Shown: positions 1 through 8,068 of the stretch, piece by piece
How positions within the stretch are numbered: the stretch's first letter is position 1
How the letters are laid out: every line of letters begins with the position of its first letter
Origin: Proteobacteria bacterium SG_bin5
GTDB taxonomy: Bacteria; Pseudomonadota; Alphaproteobacteria; Sphingomonadales; Sphingomonadaceae
Reading direction: 5' to 3'
DNA: 16,207 bases
Assembly (NCBI GenBank): GCA_002083475.1
Contig: LWDI01000030.1
Span: 704-16,910, forward strand
Position numbers and translations under genes: made by a program
The notes under the pieces: model-generated
What the model saw: the letters and a program-made list of their open reading frames with translations, nothing else
What the model was told of the DNA's origin: nothing
Database searches by the model: none

Positions 1-966
<966 letters not shown>

Positions 967-1060
967 GATGCCCCCAATGTCGCCCCACCGCCCCGCGAAG
1001 GCAACGGGGAAAGCGGCGAAAAGTTCGGCGCGGCGGGCCACGCCGCCCGGACGAGACGTC

Positions 1061-1131
1061 GCCCCGGCGTAGGCCGGGGCCTTGGTGAACGGTAGCGCGC
1101 CGGTTGCCAGAGGCTCCAGCTTTCGCTGGAG
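1061..1131. repeat. REP-like extragenic element with two perfect hairpins
   Basis: The first hairpin is at 1061-1080, with stem gccccggc / gccggggc and a 4-nt loop. The second is at 1114-1131, with stem ctccagc / gctggag and loop tttc. Both stems are perfect and 33 bases separate them. The minus-strand translation across the unit includes ATVHQGPGLRRGD, a string I remember as recurring in spurious hypothetical proteins of sphingomonads. That suggests a dispersed multicopy element; the copy number cannot be seen in this window. Confidence 0.6.
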
Positions 1132-1270
1132 GGACGGATTTAGGCCCCCCCGTATGACTCCTTAAGCCGCGCAAAAGCGCCGCTTCGCCGACGAAAGCTT
1201 GCGTTCCCGCGCCTCGTCCCCCCGCCGCCACGGCTCGTCGCAGCCGAGTCGTTCGCTTCGCCCGGTTAAT

Positions 1271-1300
1271 TTGACTTTAGGGAATCGCCGCCAATACGGT
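1271..1300 (+). promoter_or_regulatory. Candidate promoter of the M23 peptidase gene
   Basis: TTGACT (1271-1276) is a 5/6 match to the sigma-70 -35 box, 70 bases ahead of the start codon. The best -10 candidate is weak: TACGGT at 1295-1300 with an 18-bp spacer. The element sits in the least GC-rich part of the gap. TTAA at 1266-1269, seven bases, then TTAG at 1277-1280 is a near match to a CtrA box and overlaps the -35 hexamer. Nothing here is proven. Confidence 0.3.
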
Positions 1301-1346
1301 CGAAACCGGGAGCAGGCGTTGGCAGCGCCGACAAACGGGGGCGAAT

Positions 1347-2810
1347 TTGTTCCTGCGCAGCGATCATGACTTGCAGGCAGCCGGCGGTGCCGCGCTCGCG
1401 CTAGCGCGCGCGCCGATCGCGCCGCCCGGCCCGCTCGATCGCTGGCGCGCCACCGCCGCGACGATCGATTGGACGCCGGATCTGGGCGCGCGGATCGGCT
1501 CGCTCGATTGGTGGCGCGGGCTCGTTACCTGCACCGCGCTGATCGCGGGCCTGCTCTACACCGCGCCGCGCTTCGAGCCCATGCCCGCCGCCACCCCCGC
1601 CCCGCTTTCGGGCGCCGATTGGGAGGAAGCGCGCAGCCAGGCGATCGCCCCGCTCGCCTGGGGCGCGACCAGCGGGCGGCGGATGGCGGCGAACGATCTC
1701 GTCCGCCCGCTCGCCGAATCTCCCGAACGCCCGATCGAGCAACGCACCGCGACCTTCGGCGCGGGCGACGATTTCGCGCGCGTGCTCCAGCGCGCGGGCG
1801 TCGGCGCGCCCGAGGCGGCGAGCGTGACCGCGCTCATCGCCCGCGCCGTGCCGCTTGCCAGCCTCAAGCCGGGGATGCAGATCGACCTGACGCTCGGCCG
1901 CCGCCCCAACCGGCAAGTGCCGCGCCCGATCGAGGCGATGACGTTCCGCGCGCGCTTCGATCTGAACGTCGCGGTCACCCGCGTCGGCGCGGCGCTGGTG
2001 GTGACGCCGCAGCCGATCGCGATCGACAATACCCCGCTCAGACTGCGCGGCATCGTTGGCGCGAGCCTCTATCGCTCGGCGCGCGCCGCCGGTGCCCCGG
2101 CCAAGGCGGTGGAAAGCTATTTGCGCGCGCTCGCGACGCGGCTCTCGGTCGGCAGCGACGTGCGCGCCGACCATGTGTTCGACATCATCATCGAACGCGC
2201 CCGCGCCGCGACCGGTGAAGTCCAGCTCGGGCAGTTGCTCTATGCCGGGCTCGAGCGCGACGGGCGCAAGGTGCAACTCGTCCGTTGGGACGATGACGGG
2301 CGCGCGAATTGGTATGACGCGAGCGGCACCGGCGAGCGCCGCGGGCAGATGGCGATGCCGGTCGACGGTCGCCTCACCTCCAATTACGGCGTCCGCTACC
2401 ACCCGATCCTGGGCATGATGAAAATGCACAAGGGGATCGACATCGGCGCCCCCTATGGCAGCCCGATCCGCGCGGCGATGGACGGGGTGGTGACCTTCGC
2501 CGGGCGCAACGGCGGCTATGGCAATTTCGTGAAGCTCGCCCATTCGAACGGGCTGGTGACCGGCTATGGCCATATGAGCCGGATCGCGGTGCGCCCGGGC
2601 ACGCGCGTGAGCCAGGGCCAGTTGATCGGCTATGTCGGCTCGACCGGCCTCTCGACCGGGCCGCACCTCCATTACGAGCTGTGGCGCGGCGGCGTGTCGA
2701 TCAACCCGCGCTCGGTGAGCTATTCGGAATTTCAGCGGCTGACCGGCGACGCGCTGCGCCGCTTCAAGGCGAAGGTCGCCGCGCTGCTCGCGGTGCGGCC
2801 GGGCGCCTGA
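1347..2810 (+). CDS. Membrane-anchored M23 family metallopeptidase
   Basis: Predicted 487-residue zinc endopeptidase acting on peptidoglycan cross-links or on other periplasmic peptides. Residues 1-53 look cytoplasmic, about 57-73 form one membrane segment, and the remainder would be periplasmic. The catalytic LytM domain occupies about 335-460. Zinc ligands are H361 and D365 (in HKGID) and H442 (in HLHYE), with H440 as the other active-site histidine; all are present, so the enzyme should be active. The start is TTG at 1347, preceded by a run of G at 1337-1341; I recall sphingomonad homologues also beginning MFLR. The central region around 150-330 is long and resembles the substrate-guarding domain of this subfamily. 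DUF1570 follows in the same direction after 103 bp. Family call is secure; exact substrate is unknown. Confidence 0.93.
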   Translation: MFLRSDHDLQAAGGAALALARAPIAPPGPLDRWRATAATIDWTPDLGARIGSLDWWRGLVTCTALIAGLLYTAPRFEPMPAATPAPLSGADWEEARSQAIAPLAWGATSGRRMAANDLVRPLAESPERPIEQRTATFGAGDDFARVLQRAGVGAPEAASVTALIARAVPLASLKPGMQIDLTLGRRPNRQVPRPIEAMTFRARFDLNVAVTRVGAALVVTPQPIAIDNTPLRLRGIVGASLYRSARAAGAPAKAVESYLRALATRLSVGSDVRADHVFDIIIERARAATGEVQLGQLLYAGLERDGRKVQLVRWDDDGRANWYDASGTGERRGQMAMPVDGRLTSNYGVRYHPILGMMKMHKGIDIGAPYGSPIRAAMDGVVTFAGRNGGYGNFVKLAHSNGLVTGYGHMSRIAVRPGTRVSQGQLIGYVGSTGLSTGPHLHYELWRGGVSINPRSVSYSEFQRLTGDALRRFKAKVAALLAVRPGA

Positions 2811-2913
2811 GCGGCGCGACGCGCGGGCACCGAAGCGCGACGATAGCAAACGGTCGATCGCTTGCCGCGCGCCTCACCCCCGGCTAGCCCGCGCGGCGAT
2901 CGGGGAGCGGGCA

Positions 2914-4443
2914 ATGCGGTTTTGGTTCAAGCTGTTATCAGTGATCGGCCTCGCGACGACGGCGCTGCCGGCGCGCGCGGAATGGCTGGAGGCGAGCAAC
3001 AAACATTTCGTCGTGCTGGGCGATAGCTCGCGCGCCGAGATCAAGAAATTCGCCGACGAACTCGCGCTGTTCGATGCAGCGGTCCGCAAGGTCGCCAATC
3101 TGCGCGATGATGAAGCGAGCCCGCGCAATCGGCTGACGATTTTCCTCGTGGCGGGCGACGGCGCGGTCAACGATCTTCACGGCCGAAGCGGCGGCAACAT
3201 CGGCGGTTTTTATCAGGCGCGCGCCAGCGGCTCGATCGCGGTGGTGCCCCAACTCTTCGTGAGCCGGTTCGTCACCATCGACCCCCGTATGGTCCTCTAT
3301 CACGAATATGCGCATCATCTGATCCTGGGGTCGACCAACGGCATTTATCCCGTTTGGGTGAGCGAGGGGCTGGCCGAGTTCTTCACTTATACCAAAAGCT
3401 ATTCGGACGGCGCCGTGCTTTTGGGCCTGCCCAATGTGGCGCGGTCCGATCAAATCACCCAGTCGAGCTACCCGGTGCGATCCTTGCTCGACGAGCAACA
3501 CAAACGCGCCACCCAGGTCAGCGTCGAAGCGCGCTATTCGCGCGGCTGGCTGCTGATCCATTATCTCTTCCTCGGCGGCAAGCGCCCCGGCCAGTTCGAT
3601 AGCTATATGCGCCTGATCAACGAGGGCGTGCCGGGGCTGCAGGCGGGCGAAAAAGCGTTCGGCGATTTGAACCAGCTCGACGACGAGCTCAACCGCTACC
3701 GCCGCACCACCTTGCCCCATATCACTTTGCCGCCCGGCGGCGCCCAGCCCGATCCGGTGACGCTGCGCGCGCTGAGCCCCGCCGAGGCGGCGGCGATGCC
3801 CGCCTATGTGCGGTTGAAGGCGAGCCTCCACGGCAATGCCGCGAGCACGCAGCGCGACGCGGCCGGGCTCGCCGCGCGCTTTCCCGACAGCGGCTTCGTC
3901 CAGCGCCTGTTGGCGAGCGCGGCGCTCGCGGCGGGCGACGGCGACACGGCGGTGGCGGCGGCCGACCGGGCGCTCGCGATCGATGCGACCGACGTCGAGG
4001 CGCTGCTGGTGAAGGCCCGGGTAGCGATCGACCGCGCCGCCAAGGCGGGGGATGCGAGCGGCATCGGCATCGCGCGCGGGCTGATCGCGCGCGCCGCTCA
4101 GCTCGATCCCGATTATGCCCAAACGCATGTGCTGCGCTTCACGAGCTATCGCGCGATGGGCGCCGCGCCGATCCCGGCGGCGGTCGCGGGCTTGAAACGC
4201 GCGACCGAACTCGTGCCCCAGGCGCGCGCGCCGCTCGCGCTCTACGCCGGCGAAATGATCCGCGAGGGCAATTTGCCCGAAGCGCGGCTGGCGCTGATCC
4301 CGCTCGCGTTCAGCCCGCACGCCCCCGCCAACAACGGCGCCGCCGCGCTGCTCGGCTTGATCGACGACGGCGCCGACGCCGAGACGGTGCGCGAGCGCGC
4401 GGCAACGCTGGCGAAGGACCCCGCCGAGGACGACGCGCGCTGA
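2914..4443 (+). CDS. Exported DUF1570-like gluzincin metallopeptidase with TPR-like C-terminus
   Basis: A 509-residue protein with a signal peptide: basic start, hydrophobic 5-19, likely cleavage after ARA at about 20-22. An N-terminal domain of about 25-260 contains HEYAHH (130-135) and, about 20 residues later, SEGLAEFF (150-157). This is the gluzincin arrangement, with H130, H134 and E151 as zinc ligands and E131 as catalytic base. From about 285 the sequence is alanine-rich and helical, with TPR-like repeats (for example 325-355 and 355-400). Start ATG at 2914 is supported by GGGGAG at 2902-2907. Family knowledge: DUF1570 proteins are predicted peptidases, mostly uncharacterised. It follows the M23 gene and ends 10 bp before a palindromic element. 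No substrate can be inferred; it could also be a scaffold with residual protease activity. Confidence 0.85.
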   Translation: MRFWFKLLSVIGLATTALPARAEWLEASNKHFVVLGDSSRAEIKKFADELALFDAAVRKVANLRDDEASPRNRLTIFLVAGDGAVNDLHGRSGGNIGGFYQARASGSIAVVPQLFVSRFVTIDPRMVLYHEYAHHLILGSTNGIYPVWVSEGLAEFFTYTKSYSDGAVLLGLPNVARSDQITQSSYPVRSLLDEQHKRATQVSVEARYSRGWLLIHYLFLGGKRPGQFDSYMRLINEGVPGLQAGEKAFGDLNQLDDELNRYRRTTLPHITLPPGGAQPDPVTLRALSPAEAAAMPAYVRLKASLHGNAASTQRDAAGLAARFPDSGFVQRLLASAALAAGDGDTAVAAADRALAIDATDVEALLVKARVAIDRAAKAGDASGIGIARGLIARAAQLDPDYAQTHVLRFTSYRAMGAAPIPAAVAGLKRATELVPQARAPLALYAGEMIREGNLPEARLALIPLAFSPHAPANNGAAALLGLIDDGADAETVRERAATLAKDPAEDDAR

Positions 4444-4452
4444 GCCCTTAGA

Positions 4453-4496
4453 GCGATTTCCAGGCAGGTGGAATCACCTGCCGGCTCGGAAATCGC
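4453..4496. repeat. Nested palindrome, possible transcription terminator
   Basis: The outer stem is gcgatttcc (4453-4461) with ggaaatcgc (4488-4496); the inner stem is ggcaggtg (4463-4470) with cacctgcc (4475-4482) and loop gaat. Both stems are perfect, joined by an asymmetric internal loop. It lies 10 bp after the stop codon of the exported metallopeptidase gene. There is no T-tract, so rho-independent termination is uncertain; a dispersed repeat unit is equally likely. Confidence 0.65.
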
Positions 4497-4510
4497 GGTA
4501 AATCGAACAT

Positions 4511-4553
4511 CTAGAGCGGCGATCCGATGCAATCGGATCGGAAACCGCTCTAG
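4511..4553. repeat. Second palindrome, overlapping the 3' end of the HerA-like gene
   Basis: The outer stem is ctagagcgg (4511-4519) with ccgctctag (4545-4553). The inner stem is gatccgat (4521-4528) with atcggatc (4532-4539) and loop gca. An internal loop of one base against five separates the stems. The CTA at 4550-4552 is the TAG stop codon of the minus-strand ATPase gene, so the element supplies that gene's end. Its position between convergent genes fits a two-way terminator. The motif resembles a widespread alphaproteobacterial intergenic repeat (from memory). Confidence 0.65.
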
Positions 4554-6214
4554 CCCCGCTCGCGCCGCTGTTCGCGCCAGCGCTTCAGCGTGCGCGCGAT
4601 GATCGCGTCCTCGCCGCCCGCCTCGCGCCACAGCTCGGAGAAGACCGGGTCCTCGGAGGCCGGGCGCTTCGCCTCTTCCAGCGTGTCGAAGGCGACGCGG
4701 ATCGGCACCGCCACGCCCTCGCCGCAGATGATGCATTCGCGGTTGCGCAGCGCCGGGATCGAATCGAGGAAGCCGCGCGCGCCTTCGGGCATCGCCGCGC
4801 GCACGAACGCCTGGTCGCGATCGTTGTTGAGCCGCATCGAAATGATCGTGCCGCATTGCGAGAGCACGCCCTCGGCCAGGTCCGAGGGGCGCTGGGTGAT
4901 CAGCCCCAGCGAAACGCCATATTTACGCCCCTCCTTGGCGATGCGCGACAGGATGCGTCCGACCGATTGCCGCTCGGCGATGGGTCCGTTCGGCACGTAG
5001 CGATGCGCTTCCTCGCACACGAGCAGGATCGGCCGCTGCGGCTCGCCGCGCGACCAGATGGCGAAATCGAACACCATCCGCGCGAGCACCGCGACCACCA
5101 CCGAGGTGATTTCGCTCGGCACGCCCGAGACGTCGATGATCGAGATCGGCTTGCCTTGCCCGGGCAAGCGGAAAATCCGCTCGATGAACGCCGCCATGGT
5201 ATCGGCGACGAGCATGCCGGAGAACATGAAGCCATAGCGCGGATCGGCCTTGAGCTCGTCGAGCTTGGTCTTGAGCCGCAAATAGGGGGCGACGTCGCCC
5301 GCGCGATCGAGCTTGCCCATTTCGGCGTTGAGGATCGCGGTGAGGTCGCTCAGCAGATAGGGCACCGGCGCGTCGACCGTCAGCCGGTGCATCTCCTGCC
5401 CCATCCGGCTTTTCGCGCGCGCGGCGTGGAGGCATTTGGCGAGGATGTCGGCATCCATGTGTCGATCATGCCCGCTGCTCGTCAGCAGCACCTCGCAATG
5501 TTCCTCGAAGTTCATCAGCCAATAGGGCATTTGCAAATTGCTGGCGTCGTAAAGCGCGCCGGTATCGCGGAACGCCGCGCTATATTCGCCATGCGGGTCG
5601 ATCATCACGATATGGCCTTGCGGCGCCATCTCGCAGATGCGGTGGAGCAGCAGCGCGGCGGCGGTCGATTTGCCGGTGCCGGTCGATCCCAGCAGCGCGA
5701 AATGCTTGCCGAGCAGCGCGTCGATATAGATCGCCGCGCGCGTGTCCTTGGTGGGATAGACGGTGCCGATGTCGATATGCGGGCGGTCGGCGGCCGAATA
5801 GATTTGGCGCGCGTCGACGCTCGATACCGGGAAGATCGGCGTGCCGGGCACGGGATAGCGCGTCACGCCGCGGCGGAAGCGGGTGATCTTGCCGCTCGCC
5901 TTGTCTTCCTCGCCCTCGCCCAGGAAATCGATCGCGGCGAAGATATGGTCGCCATGCCCTTCGGCGAGGCGGAGCGTGCGGACATTGGCGATCAGCCACA
6001 GCCCGCCCACGCGCATCTTCACCTGGCTGCCGACTTGGCCGGCGTGAGCGACGAGCGGATCGGCCGAGGTGGCGAGCGCGTCCATCGCGCGCGCATCGAG
6101 CAGCGCCTGGCTCGCCGAACCGGCGACGTCGCTCACGATCCCGATCCCGCGCAGCATCTGCAATTCGCCGGCGGCGGGGGCGGGCCGCGCCGCCGTTCCG
6201 AATGCTCCGTCCAT
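4550..6214 (-). CDS. HerA/FtsK-type ATPase (DUF87 family), no nuclease partner nearby
   Basis: A 554-residue cytoplasmic P-loop ATPase related to the DNA-translocating helicase HerA. About 15-170 is a beta-rich HAS-barrel-like N-terminal domain. Walker A is GSTGTGKST (176-184), followed by IDPHGEY (205-211), then Walker B ILLVCEEAH (396-404) and TQRPSDL (440-446) as the sensor region. HerA-type ATPases form hexameric rings that pump double-stranded DNA, usually with the nuclease NurA; neither neighbour is a nuclease, so the partner is unknown. I chose ATG 6214, with ggggg five bases upstream. A GTG at 6256 would add 14 residues with no family-like sequence. The stop codon lies inside a palindromic repeat, so the C-terminus may have been trimmed or extended by that element. 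It is divergent from aguA. Confidence 0.87.
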   Translation of the reverse strand: MDGAFGTAARPAPAAGELQMLRGIGIVSDVAGSASQALLDARAMDALATSADPLVAHAGQVGSQVKMRVGGLWLIANVRTLRLAEGHGDHIFAAIDFLGEGEEDKASGKITRFRRGVTRYPVPGTPIFPVSSVDARQIYSAADRPHIDIGTVYPTKDTRAAIYIDALLGKHFALLGSTGTGKSTAAALLLHRICEMAPQGHIVMIDPHGEYSAAFRDTGALYDASNLQMPYWLMNFEEHCEVLLTSSGHDRHMDADILAKCLHAARAKSRMGQEMHRLTVDAPVPYLLSDLTAILNAEMGKLDRAGDVAPYLRLKTKLDELKADPRYGFMFSGMLVADTMAAFIERIFRLPGQGKPISIIDVSGVPSEITSVVVAVLARMVFDFAIWSRGEPQRPILLVCEEAHRYVPNGPIAERQSVGRILSRIAKEGRKYGVSLGLITQRPSDLAEGVLSQCGTIISMRLNNDRDQAFVRAAMPEGARGFLDSIPALRNRECIICGEGVAVPIRVAFDTLEEAKRPASEDPVFSELWREAGGEDAIIARTLKRWREQRRERG

Positions 6215-6314
6215 CAGCCCCCGAGGCTCCCTATAAAATCGCGTCGATGCAATCACCTAGCCTCGCAATGGTTAAGGTTGCGTTGGGTCTCGGCGCGGTG
6301 CCGCGAGGGCGCGG

Positions 6315-6343
6315 TTGAGCGCGCGCGCCAATCGCTTTATGCG
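6315..6343 (+). promoter_or_regulatory. Candidate sigma-70-like promoter of aguA-trmJ
   Basis: TTGAGC (6315-6320), a 17-bp spacer, then TATGCG (6338-6343). Transcription would begin near 6350, leaving a short leader that holds the ribosome-binding site at 6356-6360. Each box matches consensus only partly, so the support comes from spacing and position in the 151-bp divergent gap. Confidence 0.35.
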
Positions 6344-6365
6344 CGGGCGCGATCGAGGAGAAACG

Positions 6366-7340
6366 ATGGAACCGCGCGTCCCGCCCGCCGAATGGCAGCC
6401 CCATGAAGCCGTGTGGATCGGCTTTCCCAGCCACGCCGATCTCTGGACCGAAGATTTGACGCCGGCGCGCGCGGAAGTCGCCTCCTTCGCGGCCGCGGTC
6501 GATGCCGAGGGGCAAGGCGAGCGCGTGTTGCTCGTCGCCGCCGATGCCGAGGCCGAAGCCGCCGCGCGCGCGCTCTGCCCTTTCGCCAAGATCGTCCGCC
6601 AGCCGTTCGGCGACATTTGGCTGCGCGACACCGGCCCGATCCTGCTCGACCGGCGCCACGCGCGGCGCTTCGGCTTCAACGGCTGGGGCGGCAAATATGA
6701 TCTGCCCGGCGACGACGACATCGGCGCGCGGCTCGCGATGGACCTGGGCGTCGAAGCGCCGGCCGCCGATTGGGTGCTCGAGGGCGGCGCGATCGATGGC
6801 GACGGCACGGGCCGCGTCGTCACCACCGCGCAATGCCTGCTCAACCCCAATCGCAATCCCGGCATGAGCAAAGCCGGCGTCGAGGCGCGGCTTGCCGAGG
6901 ATCTGGGGTTCACCAAGGTGATCTGGCTCGGCGACGGGCTGCTCAACGATCATACCGACGGCCATGTCGACAATCTCGCGCGTTTCGTGGCGCCCGGGGT
7001 GCTCGCGATTCCGCAAGCGAGCGAGAACGACCCCAATTGGCGCGTCTATCAAGCCGCCGCCGAGGATGCCCAGCGCGCCGATCCGAGCCTGGAGATCGTC
7101 CGCGTCCCCTCGCCCGGCCGCGTGCTGCGCGACGAGGAGATCGTGCCGGCGAGCTATATGAATTTCTACATCGGCAACGCGGCGGTGGTGGTGCCGCTTT
7201 ACGGCGCGCCCAATGACACGGCGGCGGTGGCGGCGTTCCAGGCGCTGTTCCCGAGCCGCAAGGTCGTGGGCCTGCGGGCCGACCATATCCTGACGGGCGG
7301 GGGCAGCTTCCACTGCATCAGCCAGCAAATCCCGGCATGA
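6366..7340 (+). CDS. aguA: Agmatine deiminase
   Basis: A 324-residue enzyme of the peptidylarginine-deiminase superfamily that hydrolyses agmatine to N-carbamoylputrescine and ammonia, a step from arginine to putrescine in the cytoplasm. Family motifs are present: WLRDTGP with D88, GWGGKYD (about 106-112), NDHTDGHVDN with H196, and the catalytic cysteine C317 in GGGSFHC near the C-terminus. The start is ATG 6366, with AGGAG at 6356-6360, five bases upstream; the frame extends further up to a TTG at 6315 but without family-like sequence. The usual partner, N-carbamoylputrescine amidase (aguB), is not in the window. The last codon overlaps the start of trmJ by four bases (ATGA), so the two are probably co-translated. 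The family is well characterised, and the call is strong. Confidence 0.93.
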   Translation: MEPRVPPAEWQPHEAVWIGFPSHADLWTEDLTPARAEVASFAAAVDAEGQGERVLLVAADAEAEAAARALCPFAKIVRQPFGDIWLRDTGPILLDRRHARRFGFNGWGGKYDLPGDDDIGARLAMDLGVEAPAADWVLEGGAIDGDGTGRVVTTAQCLLNPNRNPGMSKAGVEARLAEDLGFTKVIWLGDGLLNDHTDGHVDNLARFVAPGVLAIPQASENDPNWRVYQAAAEDAQRADPSLEIVRVPSPGRVLRDEEIVPASYMNFYIGNAAVVVPLYGAPNDTAAVAAFQALFPSRKVVGLRADHILTGGGSFHCISQQIPA

Positions 7341-8050
7341 CCCCACCCGCGATCGTTCTGGTGCGCCCGCAATTGGGCGAGAATATCGGCAAGGCGGCGC
7401 GCGCGATGCTCAATTTCGCGCTCACCGACCTGCGCTTGGTCGCCCCGCGCGACGGCTGGCCCAACCCCGCCGCCGGCCCCGCCGCCTCGGGCGCCGATGT
7501 GGTGCTCGAACGCGCGCGGGTGTTCGAGAGCGTCGCCGAGGCGGTCGCGGACTGCGCGCATGTCTATGCGACCACGGTGCGCAAGCGCGGGGTGACCAAG
7601 CCGGTGCTCACCCCCGAGGCCGCCGCGCGCGCGATGTGGGAAGCGCCGGGCCAGGCGGCGGTGCTGTTTGGCGCCGAACGTTCGGGGCTGGAGACCGACG
7701 AGGTCGCGCTCGCGCGCACGATCATCACCGCGCCGATCAATCCCGAATTCGGATCGCTCAATCTGGCGCAGGCGGTGATCCTGGTCGCTTATGAATGGTC
7801 CGAGGGGGCGACCCTGGCGATCCCGACCGAAACCGAGATCGCCCCGCCCGCGCCGCAAGAGGAGCTGGAGGGGATGATCGGCCAGCTCGACGCGATGCTC
7901 GAAGGGGCGGGCTTTTATTACCCGCCCGACCGTGTCGCGACGACCAAGCGCACCTTGCGCACCTTGCTCACCAAACCCGGCTGGTCGAGCCAGGAAGTGC
8001 GCACCTTGCGCGGCGTGCTCTCCGCGCTCGAGAAGCCGCGCGCGCGGTGA
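7337..8050 (+). CDS. trmJ: tRNA (cytidine/uridine-2'-O-)-methyltransferase TrmJ
   Basis: A 237-residue SPOUT-fold (TrmH family) methyltransferase that uses S-adenosylmethionine to methylate the 2'-OH of position 32 in tRNA. The knot motifs are visible: motif 1 NIGKAARAMLNF (16-27, with N16 and R23), motif 2 LFGAERSGL (110-118), and motif 3 with SLNLAQAV (140-147). The C-terminal helical extension of about 180-237, ending near TLRGVLSALE, is typical of TrmJ rather than TrmL, which ends soon after motif 3. ATG 7337 overlaps the aguA stop codon. The gene ends 18 bp before the convergent ABC ATPase gene. TrmJ is the best family fit; the position modified is known for Escherichia coli TrmJ and inferred here. 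Confidence 0.88.
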   Translation: MTPPAIVLVRPQLGENIGKAARAMLNFALTDLRLVAPRDGWPNPAAGPAASGADVVLERARVFESVAEAVADCAHVYATTVRKRGVTKPVLTPEAAARAMWEAPGQAAVLFGAERSGLETDEVALARTIITAPINPEFGSLNLAQAVILVAYEWSEGATLAIPTETEIAPPAPQEELEGMIGQLDAMLEGAGFYYPPDRVATTKRTLRTLLTKPGWSSQEVRTLRGVLSALEKPRAR

Positions 8051-8068
8051 CTCCGCCGCTAAATGGCG

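Larger units (their letters stand above)
967..1346. other. 380-bp divergent intergenic region
   Basis: This gap lies between the divergently transcribed helicase and M23 genes, so it should hold a promoter for each. The helicase-side half contains a REP-like pair of hairpins (1061-1131). The M23-side half is relatively AT-rich around 1265-1300 and contains a TTGACT -35-like hexamer. GANTC sites, the CcrM methylation target in alphaproteobacteria, occur at 1156-1160 and 1246-1250. A reading frame can be drawn across the repeat on the minus strand, but it looks like repeat-derived noise. I see no convincing gene here. Confidence 0.6.

Noticed and set aside
2938..4320. Minus-strand ORF of 460 codons opposite the DUF1570 gene
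   Set aside because: Arg-rich antisense shadow; no recognisable domain.
6222..6265. Inverted repeat cgaggct / agcctcg ahead of the HerA-like gene as an attenuator
   Set aside because: Seven base pairs around a 30-base loop is weak, and no alternative structure or leader peptide is apparent.
4856..6406. Plus-strand ORF of 516 codons opposite the HerA-like gene
   Set aside because: His/Arg/Asp-rich antisense shadow with no domain features; the minus strand encodes all the ATPase motifs.
6231..7346. Minus-strand ORF of 371 codons opposite aguA
   Set aside because: Antisense shadow of a gene with clear catalytic motifs and a ribosome-binding site.
8051..8068. Terminator between trmJ and the ABC ATPase gene
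   Set aside because: Only a 4-bp stem fits in 18 bp, and there is no T-tract.
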